Assembly (NCBI GenBank): GCA_963978545.1
Contig: OZ021732.1
Span: 45,270,059 to 45,334,058 of the forward strand
Length of the DNA stretch: 64,000 nucleotides
From: Linyphia triangularis
Taxonomy: Eukaryota; Arthropoda; Arachnida; Araneae; Linyphiidae
Reading direction: 5' to 3'
The notes below the pieces were generated by a model. It was not told the origin of the DNA. It saw only the letters and a program-made list of their open reading frames with translations, and did no database searches. The translations under genes were made by a program, and so were the position numbers. Of this stretch, positions 59,401-64,000 are shown piece after piece (position 1 is the stretch's first letter; the number at the start of each line of letters is the position of its first letter).

Positions 59401-59979
59401 TTCTGCATTCTTTTTTAAACAAAAAATAATTCTCCTCACTCCCTAACTCTCACAAAGTAAAATTGCAGCATTTTAATAATTATTTTAGATTATATACTGT
59501 AAAATAATCCAGAAAGTACAGCTCTTCCTGGAATAGAATCTGTCCACCTGGAGCATTGTGGAAAGAGATACAACTGTCCTATAATAGAAGGCAAAATAAA
59601 TACGTTAATAATATCCAGCAAAATTTAACTGAAGACTTTTTCCACACAAAAGATAACATTTATTTATTTATTTTTTATTTTTTTTAATTTGGCTTTTTAT
59701 GCTTGGAAGCTGCACTATGTCTGAATATTAAATGACTTTATTTATGATTTACCCTTATTCTTTCTGTATTCAGGTCTTTTGATAATAGTAGTAATTTGGT
59801 AAGAAATAATTTTATTTTTAACAGGGCCTGTTAAGAATGTCTTCACACGCATAAACATCATGGATCAACTCACAGATCAGGAGTGTTGTGAAATTCTAAA
59901 AAATGAAGTTTTTTCTGTGATATTTGAAGGAAGGCTCTTAAATCCTATAGCACAAATTTTAAGCCACGGAGATGATATG
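18153..59979 (+). CDS. Unrecognised phosphoprotein gene with PP1-docking motifs, 12 exons, 3' end outside the model
   Basis: This is the only host gene I can support. Twelve AG/GT-bounded exons keep a compatible phase from end to end and encode about 850 residues if the Met at 18193 is used. In order: a basic 47-residue repeat region (exon 1), a short linker, four exon pairs with R-R-x-[ST] and SILK and KVTF motifs, a 301-residue Ser/Thr/Pro-rich exon, and a 51-residue helical-looking exon. SILK plus [RK]VxF is the standard pair of docking motifs for the PP1 catalytic subunit, and the R-[RK]-x-[ST] sites are PKA/Aurora-type. I infer a PP1-binding phosphoprotein, perhaps of mitosis or chromatin (compare KNL1, Repo-Man, Ki-67), but I see no diagnostic domain of any of these. 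The exon before 18153 and the exon(s) after 59979 are not identified. Confidence 0.75.
19013..20419 (+). other. Intron 1, first part
   Basis: AT-rich intron sequence. It contains an inverted copy of the repeat at 1562-1690 (19650-19785) and a run of TATATATA at about 19369. Confidence 0.6.
19650..19785 (-). repeat. Dispersed repeat, copy 2 (partner at 1562-1690)
   Basis: The minus strand is open for 79 codons (19543-19782) and reads KFQMDQITATGL with THTNK further on, which matches the plus-strand translation of the 1562-1690 copy in part. The nature of the repeat is unknown. Confidence 0.5.
20420..21347. mobile_element. hAT-like non-autonomous element with 8-bp target duplication
   Basis: The element starts CAGAGTCC and ends GGAGCCCTG (reverse complement CAGGGCTCC). 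It is flanked by a perfect GTCTAAAA duplication at 20412-20419 and 21348-21355, the length made by hAT transposases. At about 20955-21025 the plus strand gives KCCICNEKMLE and, one frame on, HHLNRKHK, which looks like a decayed BED-type zinc finger (C-x2-C ... H-x4-H). A 14-bp palindrome lies at 20439-20452. Confidence 0.8.
21348..22820 (+). other. Intron 1, second part
   Basis: I see no coding frame or identifiable repeat between the hAT-like element and exon 2. Confidence 0.5.
22821..22927 (+). CDS. Exon 2
   Basis: Acceptor TTGCTTTTTTCAG| and donor ATA|GTAAGTG. It starts with two bases of a codon, matching the single base left by exon 1, and ends in phase 0. It encodes DIEFVADEKYRQQILAGREL followed by TPNLKPFNKVKCSSI. 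The mixed charged sequence has a short predicted helix and no known motif. Confidence 0.75.
23770..24845 (+). repeat. Dispersed repeat, copy B, filled by a MITE
   Basis: 23770-23866 and 24715-24845 together match the minus strand of 16700-16890. The two halves are separated by the element at 23867-24706. Confidence 0.7.
23867..24706. mobile_element. 840-bp MITE with 8-bp target duplication
   Basis: The element starts CAGGGTGGCTACA and ends TGTAGCCACCC, and TACATATG is present on both sides (23859-23866 and 24707-24714). The uninterrupted sequence survives at 16826-16833 in the related repeat, which proves insertion. The interior holds CAGGGAAT/TCAGGGAATTTTG-type strings at both ends, and no transposase. 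Related relics lie at 7132-7480, 55129-56008 and 57743-58106. Confidence 0.8.
25195..25418 (-). pseudogene. Tc1-like transposase N-terminal (helix-turn-helix) relic
   Basis: The minus strand from 25418 gives MKSLNCSQKDKIMAYKKYGN, then SIREIAHILIVS, the first helix-turn-helix of Tc1/mariner transposases (a hydrophobic helix, a GxSxREIA turn, a second helix). The frame stops at 25266; in another frame LRDERKVALEFKKNHGS follows. No DDE core is present. Confidence 0.45.
25430..26355 (+). other. Intron 2, last part
   Basis: AT-rich intron with A and T homopolymers. I see nothing else. Confidence 0.5.
26356..26434 (+). CDS. Exon 3, first member of the duplicated pair
   Basis: Acceptor TTCCTATTTAG| and donor GAAG|GTAAAAC. 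Phase 0 in, phase 1 out. It encodes YERQSLFKSSQAPFD then IKTALKRLEDE, ending in an amphipathic helix. It is 69 of 79 bases identical to exon 5 at 31072-31150. Confidence 0.85.
26640..27420. repeat. GC-richer block with quasi-periodic units inside intron 3
   Basis: The block stands out by base composition. Degenerate units like GTTA(C/T)(T/G)(C/G/T)(T/C)GAT(A/G)TAA followed by an ATTTGC- or TATTTCG-like string recur at about 26923, 26976, 27021, 27066, 27111 and 27219, mostly 45-53 bp apart. GAGAATCGTGATGCCG is repeated exactly at 27308 and 27324, with a related string at 26818. A TATAAAA motif lies at 26855 and a tRNA A-box-like GTAGTGGTTAGC at 26901. It could be an LTR, a SINE or a satellite relic; I cannot decide. 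Confidence 0.4.
27959..28023 (+). CDS. Exon 4, second member of the pair
   Basis: Acceptor AATTTTTTAG| and donor AAG|GTATGC. Phase 1 in, phase 0 out. With the base from exon 3 it reads GRRISMMKMNGAHPDSLASP-SK. RRIS is a basophilic kinase site and SPSK fits the CDK consensus. It corresponds to exon 6. Confidence 0.8.
28024..31071 (+). other. Intron 4
   Basis: No coding frame is supported. A C run of about 20 lies at 28744-28763 and T runs at about 29372 and 29649. A tRNA-like GCCGAGCGGTTAGCAGGC (about 30508) suggests a SINE fragment without a recognisable B box. Confidence 0.5.
31072..31150 (+). CDS. Exon 5, duplicate of exon 3
   Basis: Acceptor TTCCTATTTAG| and donor GAAG|GTAAAAC are the same as for exon 3. 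It encodes YERQSLFKSSQTPFD then INTALRRLEDE, with 3 of 26 residues changed from exon 3. Of ten base differences I count seven as synonymous, so the copy appears to be constrained. It lies 4.7 kb downstream of exon 3. Confidence 0.85.
31749..31795 (+). CDS. Exon 6, duplicate of exon 4
   Basis: Acceptor ACATTTCAG| and donor CCCAG|GTATAA. With the base from exon 5 it reads GRRNSVMKMSALSSSQ, matching exon 4 at G-R-R-x-S-x-M-K-M and shorter at the end by six residues. Phase 1 in, phase 0 out. The 1.6-kb transposon at 31836 begins only 40 bases after the donor. Confidence 0.8.
32080..32700. repeat. Internal tandem units of the 1.6-kb element
   Basis: About four diverged units start near 32080, 32262, 32455 and 32624. 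Each carries AATAGCACTAAACCAC-like sequence, a GATGCA..TTTTCA block, and GAAAGTGCTTTAG before a T run. The second copy of the element holds the same arrangement at about 46240-46880. Confidence 0.65.
32775..32828. repeat. Perfect 19-bp inverted repeat
   Basis: CTTGGTATAAGACTCCAAA at 32775-32793 and TTTGGAGTCTTATACCAAG at 32810-32828 pair without a mismatch over a 16-base loop. In the second copy of the element the same place (about 46958-47010) no longer forms a long hairpin. Confidence 0.75.
33431..34456 (+). other. Intron 6, between two transposons
   Basis: AT-rich sequence with a GATAGATAGAT run at about 33525. I see no gene or other repeat. Confidence 0.5.
34650..34860 (-). pseudogene. 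hAT transposase C-terminal part, cut off by an insertion
   Basis: The minus strand gives KLALRHLMGFSTTYLCE, a stop, AFSTLLFLKNKYRYKLKVES and DLRLKLSSFN. This is the hAT dimerisation region and follows directly on EYPA at 37010 if the 2.1 kb between is removed. The piece is therefore the end of the same transposase gene. Confidence 0.8.
34861..37003. mobile_element. 2.1-kb inverted-repeat insertion inside the hAT transposase
   Basis: CAATGAGGAACTTTCACAT at 34861-34879 is the inverse of ATGTGCAAGTTCCTCATTG at 36985-37003, with one mismatch in 19. Removing the segment joins two halves of the hAT frame in register. The interior is AT-rich with no convincing protein; a TGACGTCA-containing stretch near the left (about 35028) and an ACGTCACAG stretch near the right (about 36815) may be a second, inner inverted repeat. 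No target duplication longer than 1-2 bases is seen. Confidence 0.65.
37004..38832 (-). pseudogene. hAT transposase with BED zinc finger, N-terminal and middle parts, broken
   Basis: A 227-codon frame starts at Met 38832. It opens with KKTKPYFRKYNPDFLKCGFV, then a BED-type finger (C-VIC-S at about 44 and H-LSTKH about 20 residues on), and TLQLDESSDVIGQANLLALA, the first catalytic-Asp region of the RNase H fold. After the stop at 38149 other frames give CEVRNLSRGKVLSRLFEF (about 37790, the EVRWLSRG motif), WALKVEQDSF (37560), FRNYFLKIEDEIQWIRNLFE (37200) and CINDRQEYPA (37010). The type is the ZBED5/SCAND3-like group. Frameshifts and stops make it inactive. The C-terminus is at 34650-34860. 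Confidence 0.8.
39321..41100 (+). other. Intron 6, AT-rich part
   Basis: Long T runs lie at 39489-39500, 39617-39639 and 39767-39781. ATGCCCAGTC (39455) and GACTGGGCAT (40414) are inverted and could be ends of a 1-kb relic. Open frames here (such as 39949-40323) have no domain I recognise. Confidence 0.4.
41992..42495 (-). CDS. Basic Lys/Arg-rich protein, probably transposon-encoded
   Basis: A 167-codon frame starts at Met 42495. The first 100 residues are a highly charged helix: RQKDNERKRKERQKLKENPE, EYEKVRAKEKERYQKRKKEG, then KQQQRLQRKNWRVNKQAS. The spacing of ENPEEY, KERYQKRK and QRxWRxN resembles a charged N-terminal domain found in families of arthropod and cnidarian transposon proteins (from memory, no family name). 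It ends at a stop with no DDE domain after it. No splice site connects it to the host gene, which runs on the other strand. It may be an intact short ORF or the head of a dead transposase. Confidence 0.45.
   Translation of the reverse strand: MDKLSGNNTGEKCKDNNILIIEKRQKDNERKRKERQKLKENPEEYEKVRAKEKERYQKRKKEGKLKPIAEKTKQQQRLQRKNWRVNKQASRTRKTSLTETSTNRDSLSCSEALNNLITSSMNRNARRKKVVRNRRAKCTKVMDLKNALNAAKKVTKGKNRYENTKEP
42709..43088 (+). repeat. Near-identical 70-bp direct repeats, 312 bp apart
   Basis: 42709-42778 and 43021-43088 both read CAAATTGCTGAATACAAATA and on to ATTACCATCCATTTTTTAGA, AATTTTAGGATGGG, differing only by a two-base gap. Each unit holds an inverted pair CCATCC/GGATGG. Further CCATCC or GGATGG strings follow at 43127 and 43212. 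The unit may be a transposon end. Confidence 0.7.
43230..44476 (+). other. Intron 6, last part
   Basis: AT-rich. A 14-bp palindrome, TTACTAATTAGTAA, is at about 43785. No coding frame. Confidence 0.5.
44477..44540 (+). CDS. Exon 7, with an SILK motif
   Basis: Acceptor TTCTCTTACAG| and donor GAAA|GTAGGT. Phase 0 in, phase 1 out. It encodes LAMKNQPSILKAIENVNHAS-E. S-I-L-K is the PP1 docking motif known as SILK ([GS]-I-L-[KR]), which normally lies N-terminal to an RVxF motif, as it does here relative to exon 9. Confidence 0.75.
44541..45785 (+). other. Intron 7, first part
   Basis: No gene or named repeat is visible. The open frame at 45600-45797 has no domain I recognise. Confidence 0.5.
45786..45864. 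repeat. Long foldback hairpin
   Basis: AAATTAGGTAACAGGACT (45806-45823) pairs perfectly with AGTCCTGTTACCTAATTT (45829-45846) over a TTGCG loop. The pairing extends outward imperfectly (GAAAGTTGACAAGTGTT against TACACTTTTTAACTTTC), giving about 37 bp of stem. A G run follows at 45869-45880. Confidence 0.75.
45987..47612. mobile_element. 1.6-kb TIR element, copy 2, with 8-bp target duplication
   Basis: The element starts ATACCTGCCAAC and ends GTTGGCAGGTAT, with GTAGCAGC on both sides (45979-45986, 47613-47620). It follows copy 1 throughout: the CGTACGGATTTCAC start, tandem units, the TCTTAATTAT stretch, and the ATTCTGCTCTATCTATGCAT part. A long T run lies at 47444-47472. It lies in intron 7. 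Confidence 0.8.
48005..48060 (+). CDS. Exon 8
   Basis: Acceptor TTTATTTTCAG| and donor TTG|GTATGT. With the base from exon 7 it reads NRRAFAMKSNPLHVASPRL. It follows the pattern of exons 4 and 6 (R-R, M-K, then SP near the end), but the kinase-type Ser is Phe here. Phase 1 in, phase 0 out. Confidence 0.75.
48315..50145. mobile_element. 1.8-kb DNA transposon with about 300-bp terminal inverted repeats
   Basis: 48315-48612 and 49830-50145 are inverted copies of each other (CCAGTCATTCTAG ends, CTTCGGCTTCCTGGTTTTTTAG, GCATTGAGCT, AAGTCGAAAAACCAT). The right arm has an extra stretch (about 14 bases) beside AGGTGCTGGAATGC. Within it the plus strand gives CENCIIYCFPLKDTG (49167), then VHVACRKSYICPTSIRKALK (49320) in another frame: a C-x2-C ... 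H-x2-C-R-K-x-Y zinc-finger layout as in transposon proteins. The frame is broken. No clear target duplication. Confidence 0.75.
50257..50310 (+). CDS. Possible extra exon
   Basis: CCTTTTTTGCTCCTGCAG| is a good acceptor and CTTGTA|GTAAAC a usable donor. The 54 bases keep phase 0 on both sides, so the exon can be included or skipped without changing frame. It reads QQKSAKKKRNLQTKTPLV, basic with a TP site, in keeping with the rest of the protein. It sits 110 bases after the long-TIR transposon. Confidence 0.4.
50406..51740 (+). pseudogene. Tc1-like transposon relic with decayed transposase
   Basis: CAGTGGCTCCCAAAAGCATTCG at 50406, preceded by TA, is a Tc1-type end; GTGTACAAAGACTTTTGGGAG at 51717-51737 is the inverted other end, with its outermost bases lost. 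The plus strand between gives KFGGNS (about 50920), NLIGTVKHGSESVHVYRCFS, ALGLDKLVFNDGIINHELYL, then LGITNNFIFYQGNDLSTHY. These match the central Tc1 transposase; the D-N-D-P-K-H block reads G-N-D-L-S-T-H. Stops and frameshifts make it dead. Confidence 0.7.
52258..52384 (+). CDS. Exon 9, with a KVTF (RVxF-type) motif
   Basis: Acceptor TTTTTTTTTCAG| and donor TCAG|GTACTA. Phase 0 in, phase 1 out. It encodes DRDHIHQRSASAYETVLKRL, then EDLHMKKKVKSSKKVTFNLETS. LKRLED recalls exons 3 and 5. K-K-V-T-F fits the [RK]-x(0,1)-[VI]-x-[FW] PP1 docking motif with basic residues before it. The Thr inside the motif is a position where phosphorylation by Aurora-type kinases weakens PP1 binding in known proteins. 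Confidence 0.8.
53846..53898 (+). CDS. Exon 10
   Basis: Acceptor AATGTTTTCAG| and donor AAG|GTTAGT. With the base from exon 9 it reads DSSHRILKPDKSQTRGLK. R-I-L-K is close to the SILK motif. Phase 1 in, phase 0 out. Confidence 0.75.
53899..55127 (+). other. Intron 10, first part
   Basis: AT-rich with T runs at 54432-54452 and 54612-54630. No gene or identified repeat. Confidence 0.5.
55129..56008. mobile_element. MITE relic with GTTGCCAC ends
   Basis: GGGTTGCCACTC at 55129 and GTGGCAACA near 56001 are inverted. The inside borders are typical of this MITE type: CCCCGACTTTTTCAGG and TTCCAGGTTTTCCCTG. No clean target duplication. It is about 600 bases before exon 11. Confidence 0.5.
56591..57494 (+). 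CDS. Exon 11, large Ser/Thr/Pro-rich region
   Basis: Acceptor TTTTTGACCCAG| and donor AAAA|GTAAAT. A 301-codon frame stays open through the exon. It is rich in Ser, Thr and Pro, with LKTPSKKDF (a CDK-type site), STPTL twice, imperfect repeats of a C-A-(N/K)-E-T-S unit, RRNTLSRL and GRRTSVIV (kinase-type sites), and SPVAQDTISPVCQRL before an acidic patch (DELEENEDAA). The composition suggests disorder. No catalytic domain is visible. It ends with one base of a codon completed by exon 12. Confidence 0.85.
57743..58106. mobile_element. MITE relic with GTGGCC ends
   Basis: AGTGGCCACTCAACC at 57743 and GTGGCCGCCCT near 58095 are inverted. CAGGGAAA and TCAGGGAGTTTTTTA blocks recur inside. Flanking ATCATAAG and ATCATGAA match at six of eight bases, a possible decayed target duplication. 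A second boundary (CAGGGTGTCTACAC, about 57987) suggests two related relics in one. Confidence 0.5.
58107..59824 (+). other. Intron 11, last part
   Basis: No further gene is visible. The 72-codon open frame at 58824-59042 contains no motif I know. Confidence 0.5.
59825..59979 (+). CDS. Exon 12, C-terminal helical exon
   Basis: Acceptor TTTTTAACAG| and donor ATG|GTAAGT. With the base from exon 11 it reads RPVKNVFTRINIMDQLTDQE, then CCEILKNEVFSVIFEG and RLLNPIAQILSHGDDM. The alternating hydrophobic pattern predicts two or three short helices, unlike the rest of the protein, so this is probably the start of a folded C-terminal domain. Exit phase is 0 with a strong donor, so at least one more exon must follow beyond 59979. 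I could not identify it. Confidence 0.8.
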
Positions 59980-60257
59980 GTAAGTTATTAATTGCAACAT
60001 ATACTTAACCTAGTAAATTGTATACTAAAACAATATTTACAGCAGACTACTTCGGGGTTTATAAATTTCAGGACTAGCTCAAAATTCCAGATTTTTAATT
60101 CCATTTATATTGTACAATTTGTAAAACAATTTTCTGCTCGCATAAATTCTGCTGATAAACTAGGACGGACATAGTTGAGGTACGAGTGGCAAAATCCTTA
60201 AAGTAAAAAATGGTTCTTTTGTGCAATTGACATAGTCAGATTATACACTAAAGAGCC

Positions 60258-60440
60258 GCCGACCAAACGGTATAGTGGTTAGCGTGCTAGCTTCTAGACC
60301 GCGAGGTTGCTGTTTCGAGTCTCGTGTTGGCATGGGTGTTTGTAAATGTATGTTGGCTTGTCTAATGACGAATGTTTCGGTGCATTATAGCCCTCGTGTT
60401 GCTGACGGCGCCAGATAATCTGAATACAACCAACCAACAG
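60258..60440 (+). mobile_element. tRNA-derived SINE with 9-bp target duplication
   Basis: The body holds GGTATAGTGGTTAGCGTGC (A box) and TGTTTCGAGTCTC (B box-like) spaced as in a tRNA, followed by an unrelated tail ending AACCAACCAACAG. TAAAGAGCC is present on both sides (60249-60257 and 60441-60449). The intact flanks suggest a fairly recent insertion. Confidence 0.8.
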
Positions 60441-60449
60441 TAAAGAGCC

Positions 60450-61300
60450 AGTAAATCTTGTTCATCTTTCTAATACTGTATAGGTTCCACTCCAGCTTGC
60501 AAAAGTACAGCAACAAGTTGCATGAACTTCAGTATGCAAAACACATATTAATTGTATGAAATGTATTCAAACCATGGTTTTTGTTAGACAATCCACAATG
60601 GTGTGAGATGATAGAGAGATAGGGTTTTTTTACAGCATGTGTCAAAGCGTTCCATATTATATGCTTAATAATGCTTACAAAAGTGATTTTCAACAACAGG
60701 ATGATGAATTCAAAAAGGTATTCCTGGGGCCACAGTTTTGACATATGTAGCCTCGCGTTGTCCTGTGTTGGAATTGCCCAAGCCGGTCAAAATGCTTACA
60801 AAAACAATTTGATAAGGATATTCATGTCGCCTGTCAGAGATTCAGCGATATCCATCAGTTTGATTCGACTGCACACAATGGCCAGATACGCGTTTCCTAC
60901 GTAATCATTAAAGGTACACACCCTTTTGTTACGAAAGCCCATATCAAGGAATGACCATTATACGGTGTTTACACTGACACTTAATCGATACCAATTTGAT
61001 ATAGTGTGTGTCGATCTAATGCAATCATTCTTGTCAGGCGTCGATCTCACTCGTTCAGGATCTTTTTCATCTTTACTGCTATTGTATTGGTCATTTGATG
61101 TTTTACACGATTCCTTATATTTATATACACTTTGGACACAAGATTAGGGATACTACCTATTGCTTACAAGAAACTAAAATTTATGAGGATGAGTCTTTTA
61201 TTAATGACCAAGATATGTTACTTGAACTTTTAAGTTTAGTGTCATTTAATATATATCTAGAATTTCCATGGTCATTAAAAGTGCTTAATATTTTAAAATT
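60450..61300. other. Non-coding stretch after exon 12
   Basis: I looked here for the next exon. CAACAG|GATGATGAATTCAAAAAG|GTATTC (60702-60719) could be an 18-base exon in phase, but nothing else supports it. Otherwise no gene. Confidence 0.35.
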
Positions 61301-61309
61301 TGTTTTCAA

Positions 61310-61640
61310 GGCCTTGAAAGTGTACTTGAAAACGCTTAGAGGTCCTTAAAATTTCTTAATTTTTACGGATGTTGTGTGGTCAACAACAAAATTTATAAAA
61401 ATAAAACTCAAACTTGTTATCCTCGCTTGACTACCACTTATCTGCACCATATCAAAATTCTCTGACATATTTGTGTTACGCATGCACCAACTTGTATCTT
61501 TTTTGATAGAATGTACTTTATTAAAAATTTATTTATAGACATGATGCTTGAAAACAAATTTTCAAATGTCCTTAAAAACATGATTTAGGTCCTTAAAAGT
61601 CATGGATTTTCATTCTGTGATTTGATAGGGAACCCTGATA
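61310..61640. repeat. Relic repeat with GTCCTTAAAA strings
   Basis: GGCCTTGAAAGTGTACTTG, GAGGTCCTTAAAATTTCTT and, at 61561-61640, GTCCTTAAAAACATGATTT and GGTCCTTAAAAGTCATGG, GGGAACCCTGAT suggest the two borders of a small DNA transposon related in style to the MITEs above. Confidence 0.35.
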
Positions 61641-62841
61641 TCCCACATTATTGTCGTACTATCTCATCTAAATCTAGAGATACTGCTTTCCCACTTTATA
61701 GGGAACTAATTAGGGCACCTCTCAATTATGCAGTTAAATTCTGATCACTTAATCTTAGAAAGGATATTGATTTGTTGGAAATAGGTTCAGCATATCCTTT
61801 AAAATAATACAGTGGAGCTCGAGTTTCAATTATGGTTTAATTATAGTGATAGATTGCGGAACCCTAGTATGTATACATTGGTGGATTTTCAGTTGTTTAA
61901 ATTTATACAACAGGGCGATTTCAAAGGTTTAGAATGCAATATATAACAAGACAAGATGTCCTGATTTTATAAATTGCATTTGAACTTAGAGAATAGAAAG
62001 CATTCATTTTACAATACCGTAATTGACAAAGGAACAATCTGCCAGATCACATCATGAATTGTACTGGAAAAATAGTTTAAAACAAAGATAAATCTGCATT
62101 GGATTTATTAAGAGTAGTTAAATTGGGCAACCAAGATTGGCATGGAGCTTGTAGTTGGTTGTCATATTTGTATTTTTGAAATCTGTTAATCATATTAGGC
62201 TAACCACCTGACGATTCTGTGATTAGTGTTATAGATTTGAATGCTGTGGTGGTTTGGATGTTCATATTGTAGTTTAAATATGACTTTGAGCTAACTTTAT
62301 GCTTTATCGACATATTTTTTATTGTAGAGAGGGGGGGGGGGTATCGTGCAAATCAATAGTTAAGCAAATAATAATGAAGATCAAATTATGTACTTACCGT
62401 AGGTTGAGACATAACAATGCATATATGACTTGTATTCTCTAGATTAAGTATTTAATTTTAATAATGAAGCCTCTCTCTTTGCACAACATAATTTTTATCA
62501 ATTTATTATTTACGCACTTTATACTCTATTATACAGAGTAAACTGGGGAAACATTAAATAAGTTCAACAAAACAATTTGAAAATACTATCAGAAAAACTA
62601 TATTTTCATAGTATTTTTTCATTTGCAAGTGTTCAATATGTCACACATGATGTCATTACAAGATTTTTTTTACCACCAGTGCAGTGGTTAAAATTCATCC
62701 TAAGTGGATAATCCAAGGTTATGAATTTAATTCTTCTTTCTTGCTTTGAAGTGTAAACAGACTCATATAAGCGGAGAGAGGAGATTAGTATGCAATTTAA
62801 ACTAATACATTTGTTTTAGATGTAATTGGGTCAGTGGCATA
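61641..62841. other. Non-coding stretch
   Basis: No gene is supported. A G run lies at 62329-62340. Confidence 0.5.
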
Positions 62842-64000
62842 CACTGGTGTGCAAAACTTAAGCAACAGGTGGGTTTTTTGCCATAACTCCATGAGAAATC
62901 ATCTGAGAGACATAAAATTCAGAAATAAGGGAGAGTATTATGTACGTAAAGGATGACGAAAGTATCGGTGCTGAAAAAGGAATACAATGCATACAGTATG
63001 GAATCAAACAAAAACCAGCTTTATTTAAGTATCGTATCAGCGCATAGTATCGTAACTCATGATTGCCTATCCAAGAGGAAGAACAACAAGCAGATGTTCC
63101 TTAATATGGAATATGCCCTCCCCTCACTGCAATGGTTGTTTCGCACCGTCTCCGCATACTCAGAACCAGCTGGTGCAACATTTCTTGCGGTAGGAGTGCC
63201 CATTCCTCAATCAGAATCTGTTTGAGTTGTTGGGTGTTCTCCGGAGGATGTAAGCGTGCTGCAATGCATCTCCCCAAAGCATCCCACACATGTTCGATTC
63301 GATTTAGATCTGGGAAGTATGCTGGCCAATCCATTCGAGTGATATCTTCACTGTCCAGTAGCTCCTCAACAAGAAGAGTCCGATGTGGCCGTGCATTGTC
63401 ATCCATAAAAATGAAGTCTGGGCCAATGGCACCTCGGAACAGACGCACATGCGGAAGGAGTACCTCCTCACAATAGCGATCCCCGGTTTCAGACCCTCTG
63501 ACAAAAACGTGGATCTCAGTTCGCCCGTTCAGTATAATGCCTCCTCAGACAAGAACTCCAGGACCACCGTTACGGTGTCTTTCCTTGATGCTACTGGGAT
63601 AAAACCGGGTCCCGACCTCTCCAAATCAAAACGCATTGAGAATCGCTTCCGGTACTGAACCGACTCTCATCCGTAAAGAGGACACGACTCCATTGATCAA
63701 TTGTCCAGTTTTTGTGCTCTCTGCACCACTGTAAACGGTGGCGTCGATGGCCAACTTTCAACGGGAGGCAGCGTTAAGAACGGCGGGCAAATAGGCCCTC
63801 TTTGTGAAGGCGTCTGGCCACAGTAAACACACTTGTCAGGCGACTTGCACAGGGCGACACTTGTCACCCTGTTGTTGTACAGAGTTGCTGAGCAATGGCG
63901 CTTGCTGACTGCTGTCGGCCTCTTTTCGCCTGCAGGACGATATATCGGTCATCCCCTGCAGTTGTTGTCCTCAGGCAGCCACCGCCAACCTTTTTTAACA
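62842..64000 (-). mobile_element. Tc1-like transposon, cut by the window end
   Basis: CACTGGTGTGCAAAACTTAAGC begins at 62842 after a TA (62840-62841), which is the target and end type of Tc1 elements. The transposase lies inside on the minus strand. The other end would be beyond 64000. Confidence 0.75.
63101..64000 (-). pseudogene. Tc1-like transposase, frameshifted, N-terminus outside the window
   Basis: From the right edge the minus strand gives RQQSASAIAQQL (helix-turn-helix region), VFTVARRLHKEGLFARR, LPLKVGHRRHRLQWCREHKN, WSRVLFTDESRFS (first catalytic Asp), RYCEEVLLPHVRLFRGAIGP, FIFMDDNARPH (second Asp) and PDLNRIEHVWD (third acidic position), ending in RGGHIPY at 63104. The last 115 residues form one frame; upstream blocks sit in at least two other frames. 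The catalytic residues are still present, so the copy is young but inactive as read. Confidence 0.85.

Noticed and set aside
60702..60719. 18-base exon-like DDEFKK between AG and GT
   Set aside because: Phase fits, but so short a match occurs by chance and nothing continues it.
60529..60904. Mariner-like DNARLH string on the minus strand
   Set aside because: Only a handful of residues resemble the DDE motif and neighbouring blocks do not support a transposase.
1..64000. CRISPR array, bacterial operon or prophage
   Set aside because: Introns, SINE, LTR and LINE relics show animal DNA; no regular spacer arrays are present.

Overview
The window is animal genomic DNA, AT-rich, with small exons, canonical GT-AG introns, a tRNA-derived SINE and many decayed transposons (gypsy, copia, LINE, hAT, Tc1/mariner, long-TIR elements). 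The repeat style fits an arthropod, perhaps a chelicerate such as a spider, but that is inference from repeat character only. There is no bacterial-type operon, no CRISPR array and no rRNA. Apart from one split gene I see no intact host gene.

The one host gene I can support is on the + strand, from about 18153 to 59979 and open at the 3' end. I pieced it together from 12 exons (18153-19012, 22821-22927, 26356-26434, 27959-28023, 31072-31150, 31749-31795, 44477-44540, 48005-48060, 52258-52384, 53846-53898, 56591-57494, 59825-59979). Every splice junction is AG/GT and every reading phase agrees with the next exon, giving about 850 residues. A thirteenth small exon at 50257-50310 is possible. 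I do not recognise the protein by name. It is a basic, Ser/Thr-rich, probably disordered protein with about eight R-[RK]-x-[ST] kinase-type sites, an SILK motif and a KVTF motif (the two classic PP1 docking motifs, on neighbouring exon pairs), TP/SP sites, and a compact conserved-looking C-terminal exon. Two exons (26356-26434 and 27959-28023) have been duplicated as a pair (31072-31150 and 31749-31795) and the copy is under purifying selection by a by-eye count.

Layout: 1-8000 is intergenic with small inverted-repeat elements, an unidentified GC-richer stretch (1190-2990) and an hAT remnant. 8247-12168 is a TIR element with a broken gypsy retrotransposon inside it. 12953-14770 holds more copies of that TIR element, a LINE RT fragment and another hAT tail. 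15085-16499 is a broken copia element and 17115-17458 an RT fragment. 18153-59979 is the host gene; its introns hold an hAT-like MITE with perfect target duplication (20420-21347), a MITE whose empty site also exists in the window (23867-24706), an odd periodic GC-rich block (26640-27420), two 1.6-kb elements with 8-bp target duplications (31836-33422, 45987-47612), a BED-finger hAT transposase interrupted by a 2.1-kb inverted-repeat element (34457-39320), a basic transposon-type ORF (41992-42495), a 1.8-kb element with about 300-bp TIRs (48315-50145) and a Tc1-like relic (50406-51740). Past the last exon come a SINE with 9-bp target duplications (60258-60440) and a Tc1-like transposon running off the window end (62842-64000).
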